This document shows, one piece after another, positions 22,498 through 34,397 of a stretch of DNA of 64,000 bases. Under the pieces are notes generated by a model. That model was not told the DNA's origin. It did no database searches and worked only from the letters and a program-made list of their open reading frames with translations. The first letter of the stretch is position 1. Every line of letters starts with the position of its first letter. This stretch comes from Xylaria sp. FL1777 (taxonomy: Eukaryota; Ascomycota; Sordariomycetes; Xylariales; Xylariaceae). The stretch is taken from NCBI GenBank assembly GCA_022578965.1, contig MU400523.1:372001-436000 (forward strand), read 5' to 3'. The position numbers and the translations under genes are program-made.

Positions 22498-25400
22498 GGC
22501 AAAGCCACCCTTCCTCCTACTGCCGCCGCCGCTGCTGCTGCTGTAGCTTCAGCCTCTCTCTACGCTATTACCTGCAGCCTGGTTCATGGGACGCCGCCAA
22601 CTGGTCAGTTGACCTTGCTGATGCGCCCCCGTCTACACAGGGCTGAGTCGCATTTTCGTCGCCCTTTTTTTTTTTCTTTTGTCTGAAATGTTTTTTTCTT
22701 CTCTCTCCCCTTTCCCCTCGTTCTTTTTTATTACGTATATCACGCTTTTGATGTTTCTCCACGACGCACCTTACCTCACCGCCTAAGCAGCGAATGAAAC
22801 TTTTCATGACCAAAGAAAGAAAAAGAAAAAGAAAAAAACGAGGAAGAAAACGACACTGTGTACGAATTTTACTCATTATGTCTTTCTACCTGTATGCGTC
22901 TAGGATCTACGTTCTTTCTAACGAAAACACCGTCCGATTGACTCGGTATCTCTTTTGTCTTTTGTTTTCTAGTTCTATCTATGGCGCATGGGGATCGACG
23001 TTAAAACGGGAAACGAGCACATAGATAAACGAAGTGGTAGGGTGCATCGGGAGGGGTTTAAAATCAAGGGGTGGGAAATAGATCAGGGATTAAGGGCGTA
23101 CAAGACAGAGGTAGAATCATGCGTTGCGAAACACGAAAGGATGGCGTTCATATTGTATGTTCTCTGTTTTAAAAGGCTCTTTTTTTACTGTAACGAATAC
23201 AAGCGATGGCGCCTGGGGCTTTGCTTTCAATTTTCTCTTCTGGCACACCGGCTTACGTCATCGGGTGTATTTTCCATAGTGTACTCTATTTATTGGGAGC
23301 GGCAGTTGTGGTCGTCGTCTGAGTGTAATGTATGCATTACCAATCTCTTACTAGCAAGGCGAGGTTCAATGAACTAGAAGGAAATGCAAGCCACATGCAT
23401 ATATCACAAAGCTTACGTCGTGTAGTCGATGCAGCTACCCACCATATGCCCATATTCCTCTTGCAAACTCTATTGTGAAAGTCATGTGGAAAACACCGGT
23501 CTCGCAATGTTGCTAAAGCGATCCGAAGCTCCTCAGACATGCATATCAACTAGTTTCTCTCACCGGACGAGACATTGCGAGAAGGGTACATCGAATTCAA
23601 CTATCCTTCCCTGGAGCGGCTCAATGTCTTCATGTTAGTAGTAGCGTAGCAGCTCCATCTCGTGAGTCTCGACCGGCACAGCAGACCGTCCACGGAAGAT
23701 TGAGATGTTCAAAACAAATAAAGCAGATCCGGCCTTTTGGAATGAAAAAGTGCTTGTTGCTGGGAGGTGATGAAAATACATGTTGCTTTCTGCAACGGCT
23801 TGCTCGTCGCATGTCGTTGTTCTGCAGAGCCCTGTAGAAAGGCCGTGGTATTTAGAGCCAATAATAAGGCATAGGCCGGCATTTCTGCTGACGCTGGTGT
23901 CTCGGCTCTATTTAAATATGTTCTTCATATAGATGCTTCGCAATCGCACAACGTGGGAATTTCCCCCACAAGTTTAAAAATGTGAGTTTGCAGTGCTTTT
24001 CTTGGTATACCAGACTCAACGTCGTTGCATTCTTGTTTGGGAACTTGGATCGCGCACAAGACCGTGCCAAGTCGTATCTTTATTCCCGGGACCAAAGCTT
24101 ACAAAGACAACATATCTTGGCCCTCGTGTTGCGGCTTAAGTAATCGAGAACCTCGCTCCTTGGCATCCGTAATGAGGAATTTGAGAAAAGTCTTTGAAAA
24201 GGTACAGGATAAGATATGATATAATTAAATATCTTCGGGCCGACTCTCCATGACAGTCCAAACTGAAGAAGAAGATTGGGCATAGGAATGAAGGCCGGAT
24301 TAACTATCTTGGTTGATGAAGCTCGGAACAGCCGTGGTCAGTTACCTAAGATAGGCGAGGAAATAACAACGTCCATGCAGAAACGATGACTTTCGTGAGC
24401 TAGAAGCCTATAAAGGTATAGTTCGGACAGTCCGAAAATGTTTGATGATAGTTATAGAAAAGTACAGTTTTGTATTAGTGAACAACCTCCCGAATCTAGG
24501 GTCCTCAGGTCATGCAATTTTCGACCAGCAACTCAATCTCCAATTAGGATCCTTCACTAGCACGTAGCCAAAATTATTTCAACGTCCGAAGTATAGAGGA
24601 GGATAGAACGTTTCGATTGCTCGTTTCGAAAAATACCTACACAAGTGAGAAAAAGAGCGCTGGGATTAAAAGCTATACCCACAGTGGGAAAGGTAGACGA
24701 AAGAGCTGGCTATTCCTCGATAGTAAAAAAGGGCAAGGAACAAAAAAGTAGGATTGGCCAACGAGGGAATCGAACCCCCAGTGCCTAACGATGCGGAGTA
24801 ATGATATTTACGCTGAGTAACGATATTATGCTTCGCTAGGCCGCACCAACTCGGCCATTGATTTTAATTTAATTTAAAAATTCGTAGGGTTAGTTGTTCT
24901 TATATAGGTGCTTTCGTTTTCATAGGGCACAGAGTTTCAATAGGATCCGGTTTTGTTGTTGTTGAGTTTGGAGCTAAGAGTGACTGTGAAAGCTTGAGGT
25001 GAGTGTAGTAGACCGCCGGGGGGACGATCTCCTGTTGTTTGAATGTGTATAGGATAGGACTCGTAACGTCGTCTAGCTTCCATTAGCAGGACAATGCTTA
25101 TGTATCGTAGACGCCGGAAGGGCTTATAGAATAAATAGATTCTGCCATAAACTTGGTATGATCTAGTGAGTTGACGACCAGAACCTGAATGCGGCTGTTC
25201 TACCGAATATGATATGGGAGCTGAAGACTACTAGAGTAATTGTAAAACTGTTAGGAATTTACGAGACGATGTTAGATGGGGCATTATCACAAAGCATGAA
25301 GGCGAAACTAAGAGAAGAAATATGTGCCCAATATCCCCCCCCAAATTAGTCTTGTTAAAATTGGAACTTTCTACAATATTATCGCCATTTATCATGTGTA

Positions 25401-25609
25401 ATGCCAATCTCATGATGAATCATAAGCCCGTATCTCGTAACGCCGTAATACTCATGCCTCATCCGTTCATTACCCAAATTTCCCATAATCCAGAGTCCCA
25501 TGATGCCGTAAGTCCCCTTATGTCAGCTGATAGCTGCCAAAGTAATGCGCCAGATCCCTCTTAAACTTTATACAAACGCGCTAACACGTTAGAAATGAAG
25601 ATAACTTTT
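22498..25609. other. Gene-poor intergenic region with one tRNA-like sequence
   Basis: About 3.1 kb without a supported protein gene, lying between the 3' ends of two convergent genes. The first 300 bases hold poly-T/poly-A tracts typical of a 3' UTR. The only structured feature I can support is the tRNA-like sequence at 24758-24857. Confidence 0.45.
24758..24857 (-). tRNA. tRNA-like sequence, probably a tRNA pseudogene
   Basis: On the minus strand an A box (TGGCCGAGTTGG, 24857-24846) and a perfect B box (GGTTCGATTCC, 24776-24766) are in the right order, and a T6 run lies just downstream (24747-24742), as for Pol III genes. The T arm (GGGGG, TTCGATT, CCCTC) folds. The 3' acceptor strand GTTGGCC, however, has no proper partner 5' of the A box, and the stretch between the boxes holds a partial duplication (AATATCGTTACTC then ATATCATTACTC). 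A long helix GCCTAGCGAAGC/GCATCGTTAGGC can form in place of a normal anticodon arm. I therefore cannot assign an amino acid. It could be an intron-containing tRNA, a pseudogene, or the head of a SINE. Confidence 0.35.
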
Positions 25610-28444
25610 TTAATGTCCAAATAACGGACCGCTACCATGAAGCAAGGGTCCCGATATAGGCTTTCCTCTTACGTACTTATCGTACTGCCGTAGCTTTGTC
25701 GAATTGACGGTAAACTTGCTGTAACGCTTTATGCCAAGGCGTTCTTCGTTGTTCTTCCCAGCACCAAAAGTCCAGCGACCCTGGCGATGCCAGTCTTTGC
25801 CACAGTCGAGCGCGCCTTCAAGCTCAGTCCGTCTGCTCGTCTTGTCTTGGTCAAACGCTTCATCCGTGAGCAACTGTTCGTTACAGCAGAAACTCATTAT
25901 CTCAGCCAGACACGTGACGGCATGGGGAAGTCGAAATTGTTTTCGGTTGGGAATGAGCGATGCCAAGGCTACGACGTGAAGGATTAGGAGAGTAAGGATG
26001 AGGGCAAAGATCGGTACGTTGGGATATATATGTACAGCACCAGACGGTGGAGTCAACGCCATGAATAGCCCCCCACCGAGTACAGGGATCAGCACGAATA
26101 AAGGCGAAAGAAATGTGACAAAGGCTACACGCCAATGCTTAAGCCTAATGGCCTTGAAGGTGGACTGCCACGGCAAGCAAGCCGCGTAATCTAGTAGGAG
26201 TGACGTCTGTGCGCGAGATCCTTCCTCTCGCGCTAGCTCTCCCCACGGCGCCAGGATGCGCAGTGTGTGTTCGAGGGACTGGAAGCCAAGGAACAGAGCG
26301 ACCCCGATGAGGGAGGGGATGAAGGAATATAGGAAATCGGCCGGGGAGAAGGCGCCGGCTACTGGTGCGGCGCTTAAGTGAGGGAGGAACCCATTTCGCA
26401 GGTCGGTGCGATGAAGAAATGAGACGACGATGAGGGCGACTAATAGGGTTGTCTCCGCTACGATGAGGAAGATGATGGGGCTGTCGCGGAAGCACCAGGG
26501 CAAGTAACGGAAACGCACTGCCCACGGCTGCTTCTGATCCTCGACATCTGATAACGTCAAAGGGCGGGATTCGTCTCGCTGGGCAACCCAGTTCTTCTTA
26601 TCCGACTTCTCAAGCTCGATATCCTCCCCAGTCGTGGGGACACCGATGCCCCAGAATATGGAGTTCTCGGGAACCTCGGGAGTCGTCCAGTATCCAAGCC
26701 TCTCCGCTGTACCGTCGAGGACCTTCTTCATCTTTCTGCGCGTGGCCGCCGTCTCGAGCCCTCGATACTGGGGTAGTGAGTTGCTTGGAGATAGAAGGAA
26801 GATAAAATCTGCGAGACTCCGAACGTCCCACGACTCCATCATGCCGGTCCTCCGGTGTCGCCAGTAGACAAACAAGACAACTATCGATAGAAGCAACGAC
26901 ACATACAAGGCTACCAATGTCCAAGCCACACCCTGAACGGTCGACCACCTCCAGACATCATCAACAAGGACCACTGTGTACAGGCTGCTCAGCAAGGGTA
27001 TCGTAAAGTTTATTAGCCAAACAACAACTGCGGGCACCCAGACGTGCCAGGGACCAAATAGCTGCGGCCACAGAAACGACTTTGGGTAGAGGGGAAGGAA
27101 TACGGCGTTGCGTCGTTCACGACGGTCATTAGACGCCATGGCAGAAAAGGGGAAGACACGGAACACGGCCGCAATGACACACTGCGCATAGATAAGGAGC
27201 ACGGCGCCAATCAACTGCGGGAGGACACGGAAAAGAAAGTACTGGCCGCCGTAGATGGTGCCAGCATAGTCGGTGAAGCCGTCGCGGCCGATTGAATATA
27301 CAGCAGAGAAGATGAGGGCCGTTATTATTAAGATGCAGAGAGTCGCGAACAGCAGTAGGGACAGCGGTCGTAAAACCCAGGGTTTGTGTGTTAGTGGGGG
27401 AGGCGTAGGGTGCTTGTACCCAACTGCTTCCAAGTCGTGCTTAGAGAATGAGTCAGGTTGAGCTCGCCAGACATCTACCGTCCGTGGCGGACTGTGGTTT
27501 TTAGCTGGAACAGGATTGCTTTGCTCAACCAACGTTTTGGCACGGTAGAAGTTGTCGGATATTTCGTCCATGCGAGTTCGCTCCCGGGGTCTCGCCGGTT
27601 GTACGAGTGGCTGCGTTGCCGGCTGTTGCCTGTCGATAGGGATATACTGCTCTGTGTCCGGGGTAGTAGGGGCAGGGAGAGGTGTCTGCCAGCCACCCGA
27701 CACCGGTTCATCATGGGTATGAACAGCAGCGAGAGATTGGTGACCAGGTGGGGGTTGAGAGACCCTGACACTGGACTGCGGAATTATCCCAGCCCGTGCG
27801 ATGCCGGGGAGGTAGACCATGTTGCTGCTCCGGGGAATAGCATTCTCAGGTGGACTTCCAGACTCCTCGCTGCCCTCCCGTGTAATGGCCTCGAGAGCAT
27901 AGCGGATGTATGGTACATCACTTACACCCGGGGTGACGGCGCCGGCGGCCCTCGTGAGCTCGTCTTTGAAGTCCCTCTGCACCAAGGGGTCCGTTTGCAT
28001 GCCCCCCATGACGAAAGGCGCCGGGTCGAAGCGCACCAGCCCCGGAGTCGAGGGGGCATATTCGGGAAAGTCAGCACGGTAGCCAGCGTACCTCTCCAGT
28101 CCGTCGATCTCCTCCTCCGAGGGAACCGAGGGGAAGGTCGGGGCCGCTGGAGGTGACGGAGCGAAGGGTATTGCGTTCATCTGCGCGGCCACGGTCGGGG
28201 GCTGCTGCTGTCGAGCAACGTCGGGCTCGGACTGAGGACGGCGGACGATGGTCACCTGCGAGGCCGTGGGCAGTGGCTCATTCGTCGGCGTATTGGATGT
28301 ATGGTTTGTATCTGGCTCTAGACAAACGGGAGAAAAGAAGGGTCAGTTTCAGTTCCGTGGCTTCCACTGTGCAACGCTTGGGTGACTCGGGCGAAAAAAG
28401 CTGGACGTACGGTTGGGTTCGACATTGTCAAAGCCGAGACTCAT
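25610..28444 (-). CDS. DUF3433 family polytopic membrane protein
   Basis: Exons 28444-28411 and 28317-25610 with a 93-bp intron (GTACGT donor) give 913 residues. The short first exon encodes MSLGFDNVEPN and joins in frame to QPDTNHTSNT; without it the frame has only a GTG start. Residues 1-320 are Pro-rich and disordered. Hydrophobic segments follow at roughly 329-354, 380-399, 438-462 and 475-500, then a cytosolic-looking stretch with WDVRSLADFIFLLSPSNS, the signature of this fungal family, then further segments near 627-647, 675-690, 741-766 and 780-800. The family has a duplicated membrane module with no established function; cell-surface or wall roles have been guessed. The C-terminus has FCCNEQLLTDEAF and a Lys/Arg-rich tail. 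Confidence 0.85.
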
Positions 28445-29273
28445 GGTGGATGTGTTGTACAGGCTAGGAAGCTTGACGCTTGACGGTAGCCTCCTCCGCG
28501 TCGGACCGCTGGACCAATCAATAGTGCGGAGAATCAGTCAGAGATAAATAAACTGATGTACGTAGGAGAGCCCGCAGATGCAGGTGTAGGATGGCAGCGC
28601 ATCCGGCGCCGGAGGGTTTTTAAGACCAATGGCATGGTAATGTGCGAGGCGGGTGTTGAGCTGGTGTGTGACAGCGACGATGGCGGGTGGTTGGGTGCTA
28701 ATAGCGTCCTGCCAGCCACCGGCCAACGAGGTAGTGTAATGCGACGAGAAGGTTGTCGTTGGAACCGCGGTGGGACGACAGGGGCATATTGTGACTAAAT
28801 ATATACTACCTAAGTATTGATTCAAACGATCAACTTGAATATTTGCCCTAATTCATAAGCCTTTCCCCGACTGTTGTGAACTTGATGCTCAAATAATAAA
28901 AAATAAAAAGGGAACATTTCGTATGCCTACCGGCCTAATGACGACGGGAGCTATCTATCATACCTAGGTATCATAGGTAGTGGTACTTAGTGTAAGTACC
29001 CACAGACCCCTGTCGGCCAAGTACGTACTGAACCACTAAGCTTCCTGCACTAAAGGGCCGTCCCATCAGTCTGGATAAGCAGGGTACAGGGAACAAAAAT
29101 CAAGGCGGCGGGTAAGTGAAGGAGTAGGTACCTTTTTATTGCTAGACGAAAATGCCTGGTACTATCCTTCGTTTCTGTCATTTAATAAGTACCAGTGCGC
29201 TGTTCTTTGTCATCTGTTACTGTACTAAATAGTAGGTACATATATACATACATGTTATATATGGATACTTTCT
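28445..29273. other. Intergenic: DUF3433 promoter and GH131 3' side
   Basis: No gene supported. The right part contains clustered TACCTAGGTA-like short palindromes (about 28960-29000). Confidence 0.45.
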
Positions 29274-30388
29274 CTATGCTGATAAGCTAATACACCCGGC
29301 TGAGCTATCTTCCTCGAAAATGCCGCCGAAGATGATACCTTCATCGATGCCCGGTTCCTGTTCGCCGTTCTTGACGATATCATCGCCGCCATTGAGGCCC
29401 TTTTTCAAGACGCCGAAATGGAACTGCCCTTGCCCACTGACATCGTTGGCGAGTGCCTCGGTCTGTGCCACCAGCGCGTCGGCGCCTTGTGAGTAGAAGA
29501 CTTGGGTGGTCCTACATGGATCGAGCTTGTCAGTTATCCCATCAAGCGTGGGGATGAAGGTGTTGAGACGCCTACAATGCATCGAAGTCTAGCGTGACGG
29601 CGAAGTTGTGGAACACGTCCTCGGTGAAGGGTGTGCTGAACAGAGTCTGTACTGGGTTCGCGTTCACGTTGCCGAAAAGCTGCAGGGTGTCTGGGTCGGC
29701 GGTATTCTCACCGAGGATCGTCCCCGTCTTCAGAACAAACTGGTTCGTGCTGAAATCATTGCTCTCTAGAAAGACGAGCTGGTACTCATGGGCAAGATTG
29801 AGCGGGCGATTCGCATCTTTCATGACGCTGAAGTGAAGCGTTTTTACTCCCGTCGTTGATGCATCCGTCCCGTCATTACTAGCTATGAGCAGCTCTGCTC
29901 TCCGAAATCCAGTTTGCACGTTGTCGGCGCTTGGTGCGAAGATGGAATCGTCACTGGTTACGTGTTAGTAGATTCCTGCGCGCTCTACTATATGCTTAAC
30001 TTTTGTCCCTACCTAATAGTAACTTCCACTGGGATGGTGTCAATGTCAAACTAGAATCATGTAAGTATATGTAGGTAAAGACATGGAAATTCCGCATGCT
30101 ACTTACGAGCGACGATAGCGAGTTCTGTATTTCAATTATCGAACCAAGGTCCAATCCTATTCCCATTAGTATTATGTCTATTCGAATGCTTTCTGAAATG
30201 AATATTATACCTTGCCCAAAGACATTGTTAGGATCGAAGACACCATTATTGGCATTGAATGAAGCAGCACTAAAATCAGACGGCACCCGGCCGTCAAATT
30301 GAAGATCACACTTCTGAGACACCACTAGTGTGGAAGTCATCACGAGAAAAGAAACGAGGGAGCGGTAGCCAGCCATTATTGAGTGCAT
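29274..30388 (-). CDS. Secreted glycoside hydrolase family 131 beta-glucanase
   Basis: GH131 enzymes cleave beta-1,3-, beta-1,6- and beta-1,4-glucans and are secreted by plant-degrading fungi. Spliced model with five exons: 30388-30211, 30156-30107, 30050-30013, 29953-29576, 29511-29274; 293 residues, all phases consistent, with TACTAAC and AACTGAC branch points. The N-terminus is a signal peptide (GYRSLVSFLVMTSTLVVS; a second ATG at 30376 is equally plausible). The mature part starts KCDLQFDGRVP, as in the family. Further conserved blocks are DNVQTGFRRAELL, HEYQLVFLESNDFSTNQF, FGNVN, FHNFAVTLDFD, TTQVFYSQGADAL, and the terminal IIFGGIFEEDSS. The exact edge of exon 2 is the least certain (GLDLGSIIEIQ). 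Confidence 0.9.
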
Positions 30389-31117
30389 CTACTATCTCAG
30401 AAGTAAATGATTCCACCTAGGTAGGCTGAGTCAATTGGCGGCCGGGCGCTTTATATGAGAGGGCCAGCCCGCCTCCACTGTCAGTGCAGTGACATGGCAT
30501 GAGATTTTCATGACAAGTTAAAGCATTAATGAAACTGGGGGTAAATTGTATAGCTAGAATGATGCGGCTCGGCTATAGAATAATCCTGTTGCTCGTGAGG
30601 AGCTTGTTAGCATACGTCTGAAGATCAAACACCGGAAGAGGGGTATCTCATATGTTATATACACATCGTGCAATAGTAATAATCCGGTAAATAGAATCAT
30701 GCCTATTCGCGAATTATTTAGTGCCATTAATGTCTTTTGAAAGATGCGACTCAATTAGAAGCGCCACACATCCGAGTGCTCAACCCCTTATGTTAGATCG
30801 TTCAATTGCCGGGTAGGTTCTCACCCCTATTCTTGTAAGCATGAAAATCCACGAGAAAAATCTAAGAAGCATAATGAGATAAATACTAAATATTGGGGAC
30901 ATCTGCGACACCAAAAAGTCTGTTCTCGTAAATTGATAAATATAGAATGCCAACAAAAAAGCATGGAATGAGAATAAGCTTTCTCTTTCCATCCAAAGTC
31001 GTTAATTTTTCCTGGACTGCAATACCCCGTCACATAACCCAGACTCATCACCCCTCTTAAAAAATAATCGCCAATAAACGAGCCAGTGTCTTGTTTATCA
31101 TGAACCGTTAGCTAACC
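30389..31117. other. Intergenic: GH131 promoter region
   Basis: Upstream of GH131 and downstream of the 347-residue gene. The middle is AT-rich. Small frames here are not supported. Confidence 0.5.
30450..30455 (-). promoter_or_regulatory. TATA-like box of the GH131 gene
   Basis: Minus-strand TATAAA lies in a GC-rich setting about 62 bases upstream of the first GH131 ATG, a plausible position for a TATA element of a regulated secreted enzyme. Confidence 0.4.
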
Positions 31118-32395
31118 TTAGACGCCGTGCCTCTCCCACCACGAAAACAGCTCATCCCTCGTATATTCTGTTGAGTTCAAAAGGCACATCCGCAGGTCTT
31201 CCAGAATCGGGTCCGAATCCGCATTGGGGATCATGTTATACGCTGTCTCGAAGTCTTCCCGAATCGAGTCCAAATCCGCATCGGAGACCATGTTATGCGC
31301 TGTCTCGAGGTCCGGTTCAGTTGGGACCCAAGCTCCAACCAGGTCCATATACGATGTATCTGGCTGCACTGTATATGAGAAAGATTCACCGGGAAAATCA
31401 GGGTAATCAGCCGCGGGTGTGATCAGTATATGCTCGCCACTCCTTGGACCTAGATGCTCGGCCCAGTCCGGGCACATGACTCCCCCCGTTGGCGATTCCG
31501 TAGCCATGTCTTCGCGGCAGGACGCCGCTGTTGTGGGTGGATGGCAGGAAGTAGGCGAGGCTATCGCTGGAAACTGTGTCGTCGGGACACCTTCCCACGC
31601 CACCGGAAATATAGGTGGGGGTGGATATTCAATAGCACCCGTGAAATTTGTATTGTCGGCTGGAGATACAACATTGGGTGGTGGCCCTTTATTGTACCTA
31701 TTGGGATCGTGCCAGTTGTTGAATGGATAATTTGTTTGGTCACAGCCGCGCTATCCTCGCTGGAGTCAGTAATTACTCTTGTGGGTGAATATTATGTCCC
31801 TGATGCATGCTCCCGAGACATGTTGGGAGTCCTCAGGTTACTAGAAAGGGAAAGAAATGACTCCAGTGTGCACATACAGGCAACGCGATCTTCATCCTCG
31901 GGTCGTCCCTGTTATTCTGGAGTAGTTTGAGCCGAATATCACTTTTAATGATTTCTGCTCGGCTCCTTAGCATGCTGTTACAGAGGCACAGAGTCCGTTA
32001 CTTACTCAGCAAATCGTCCGAGGCCTCTTTTAAGTTCTTGACTTCCACTTGATCCATATCTACCATGAGAAAGGTGAGGTATTCTCCACTCTCTCGATTC
32101 GGGGACCATATTTGGAACGACTCTGGCTTGTTGTATATTGGATCGAATTTGCATGCGAATAGCTGTCTCAGAAAGTATATCGGGTAGTGGCCATCCTGCA
32201 ACTGTATTATTACGAGCCTCCTCTAGATAGTATGATACGATATATAGGTTTTCTTACATTGCTGAAAGAGACACAGAACTTGTTTGTGCCATCCTCACCC
32301 TCTCGTGCTGGATTCCTGCCCTCTCGTGCTGGATCCCTACCCTCTCGTGCTGGAAAGGATTGTAGATATACCCGTTCTGGAATGGTGAATGCCAT
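31118..32395 (-). CDS. Hypothetical protein, four exons, with PAREGR repeats
   Basis: Exons 32395-32258, 32201-32006, 31954-31878, 31750-31118 (introns 56, 51 and 127 bp) give 347 residues in frame. I do not recognise the family. The N-terminus MAFTIPERVYLQSFP runs into three copies of a 7-residue unit (PAREGRD, PAREGRN, PAREGED). A compact, conserved-looking part follows: LQDGHYPIYFLRQLFACKFD, ESFQIWSPNRESGEYLTFL. Exon 3 (IIKSDIRLKLLQNNRDDPRM) is basic and helical. Exon 4 is a Pro/Asn-rich linker (NNWHDPNRYNKGPPPN), an acidic region with a duplicated segment (ETAHNMVSDADLDSIRED and ETAYNMIPNADSDPILED), and the end LFSWWERHGV. No signal peptide or membrane segment. The 51-bp intron 2 uses GTAAGT and CAG but has a weak branch site; an alternative GAG acceptor would change TE to K. 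Confidence 0.65.
32298..32358 (-). repeat. 21-bp tandem repeat, three copies, in coding sequence
   Basis: The unit contains CCCTCTCGTGCTGGA on the plus strand and encodes PAREGR plus Asp or Asn on the minus strand. Period 21 keeps the frame. The copies are nearly identical at DNA level, so the expansion looks recent. Confidence 0.9.
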
Positions 32396-34397
32396 CAGAA
32401 TATGAGGCAATATCCTGTACAGAAATAAGAGCTATAGTAGTTGAAGATACCGCCTTGGCTGTGGTAGTTATCGTGACTATTGTGTGACTTATGCCAAAAC
32501 AAAGAAGATATTGTGTATATTGATAGCAGAGATTAGAAGTATAGGTTTAATCTTCTAGGCAAGATTGAATATTCCCAGTACACCTGGTCTAGTAGTGGGG
32601 GGATCAGGAAATAAACAAAACCTGGGGACACAAGCGAAGCCTCTTTTATATCCAGATCTGCCATGTCAGGGGTACAAGATTTAGCACAAGCGTCTATACA
32701 GATTGGGTGTCATATGACCTTGTTTGCTTTCTAGTAGTTTTAGTGTGACAAAAGCTAAGAGCTCTAAACCAATGGAGGTGCTACATTGGTGCGACCTTGA
32801 TAACAAATTGTTAGTCCCACGTCTCTAGGACACGAATTATGGAAGAAGTGAACAAAACGGTGGGAATTTTATTCAAGTAACTTGTTGGGCATGTAATTGG
32901 TATTTAGAGTACGATGTGGACGATATCTATAACATGATCTAATTTAAGATACCTATACTGTTCCTATCAAATATCCATATTGGCTTATTAGGTTTATTTT
33001 CTTGTAAAGCCAATGATTGAGTATTTCCCTATAAATTATCTGTTCTCCGTTCTACAATTGTCACAACTAGGTATTTATGTACCTTATCCCTTCATGGAAG
33101 GGTATATTACGATTTGAAATTCAGGCTTCGAAGTAAGGGCTAGTCTTATTTTCATGATAAGGAGAATATTTACGTTACATGTATTCGTAAAGCGTCACAC
33201 TAAACCTATTGGATGTGATGTACAGGTTACTATAGAAACCAATTATAGCAATTCTTTTAATACATTGAAGCTATTGGTCAGCGTCTAGTTACCTAGGCAA
33301 ATACACTCGAAACTGTGGTATCACTTCTAAACAACGCTGTCCAAGTAAATCTATTGGATGGGCACAGCTATTTGACTCATACAACGGATGGAGACTAGGC
33401 TTAGTAGTTGAAGGTGCCACGGAAGGGAGTTTTGAAGCAAGGGATACCGCTGACTGCGTCATGAGTAGACGCGATGATGGCGATGAATTTATTTCGACGA
33501 ATTGTGATCGGTATCTCAAGCATTGATACATCCTCAATATGTAGCCAAGAATACTTGCTGGCAATCGGCCATTCATCCCCTACCTGTCTTCGGGACGCTG
33601 TCACAGTATGTGATAGACAAGGCGGGCAGTCGTACGGAGGGTCGACATACTGCAAGGGGCTTGTAAAGTGATTTGAGGACATCGGCGACTTTTAGACGCA
33701 GTTATAGATGCTTCTGCGGTTATATTGAAACATAAGTCTCTCAAATAGGATACACATTGGAACCTCGAAAAAATTATAATCAATCTAATTTAGGACTTTA
33801 TGAACTTATTAGTCGCTGCCGCGGCATACTGGTCGTTGAATTCCATCGCACATCAACATTGGTGTAATGTTAACCCCCAAGAATGCATTTAGTATGGTCA
33901 TTCATAAGTAGATTTGCTCAGTGGACGTTCTGGATTGTAGAGTATATGATGGGTATGAGCAGGTAGCAAGCTCTTCCTCGAGACTATCCGCGCCACTGGA
34001 ATGAGCTAACGAACATGGGAGGTCTTGAACATTGAAATAATGCTGTGGTAGAATGCCACTGTCTCAAAAATGGATTCGACAACCAATCCGAGAGCCTCGC
34101 GCGTCCAGAAGGTCTATCGCTAATTTCCACAAGCAATACAGTTACGGCATGTCGTTGGCTCGATCACAAGATCGGGCCTTTGTTGTTCTTCTTACCTGGA
34201 GTAGCAGACAGTCGAGACTTGTATAAAGTATGGCGGATTGGAACCATGAGATCGAGATTAAACCAGCAGAGCATCGGTACTAACGAGAACAGCGAACAGG
34301 ATAAAGGAAACAGCACATTCGTTTATTGAGTGGCAATTGGAAAAACATTTCGAGTTGCACGACCATCCCTAATCATATCCCTGATTATCATCTCACC
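32396..34397. other. Two-kb divergent intergenic region
   Basis: Separates the minus-strand 347-residue gene from the plus-strand secreted repeat gene. It is AT-richer than the flanks, and I see no convincing gene. A minus-strand frame at 33401-33682 and an overlapping one at 33289-33576 could be the two exons of a small gene but have no supporting features. Confidence 0.4.

Noticed and set aside
21885..22508. Alternative frames on both strands within the 464-residue gene
   Set aside because: Repetitive translations (Asn/Ile runs, Arg/Ala-rich) produced by trinucleotide repeats of the real gene.
33289..33682. Possible two-exon minus-strand gene (starts MSSNHFTSPLQYVDPP)
   Set aside because: A donor AGACAG/GTAGGG and an acceptor GACGCAG can be found, but there is no family signal or secretion signal, and the surrounding DNA is AT-rich and gene-poor. 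Transcript data would be needed.
34045..34329. Plus-strand frame of 94 codons upstream of the secreted repeat gene
   Set aside because: No signal peptide or motif; probably promoter DNA of the gene at 34398.
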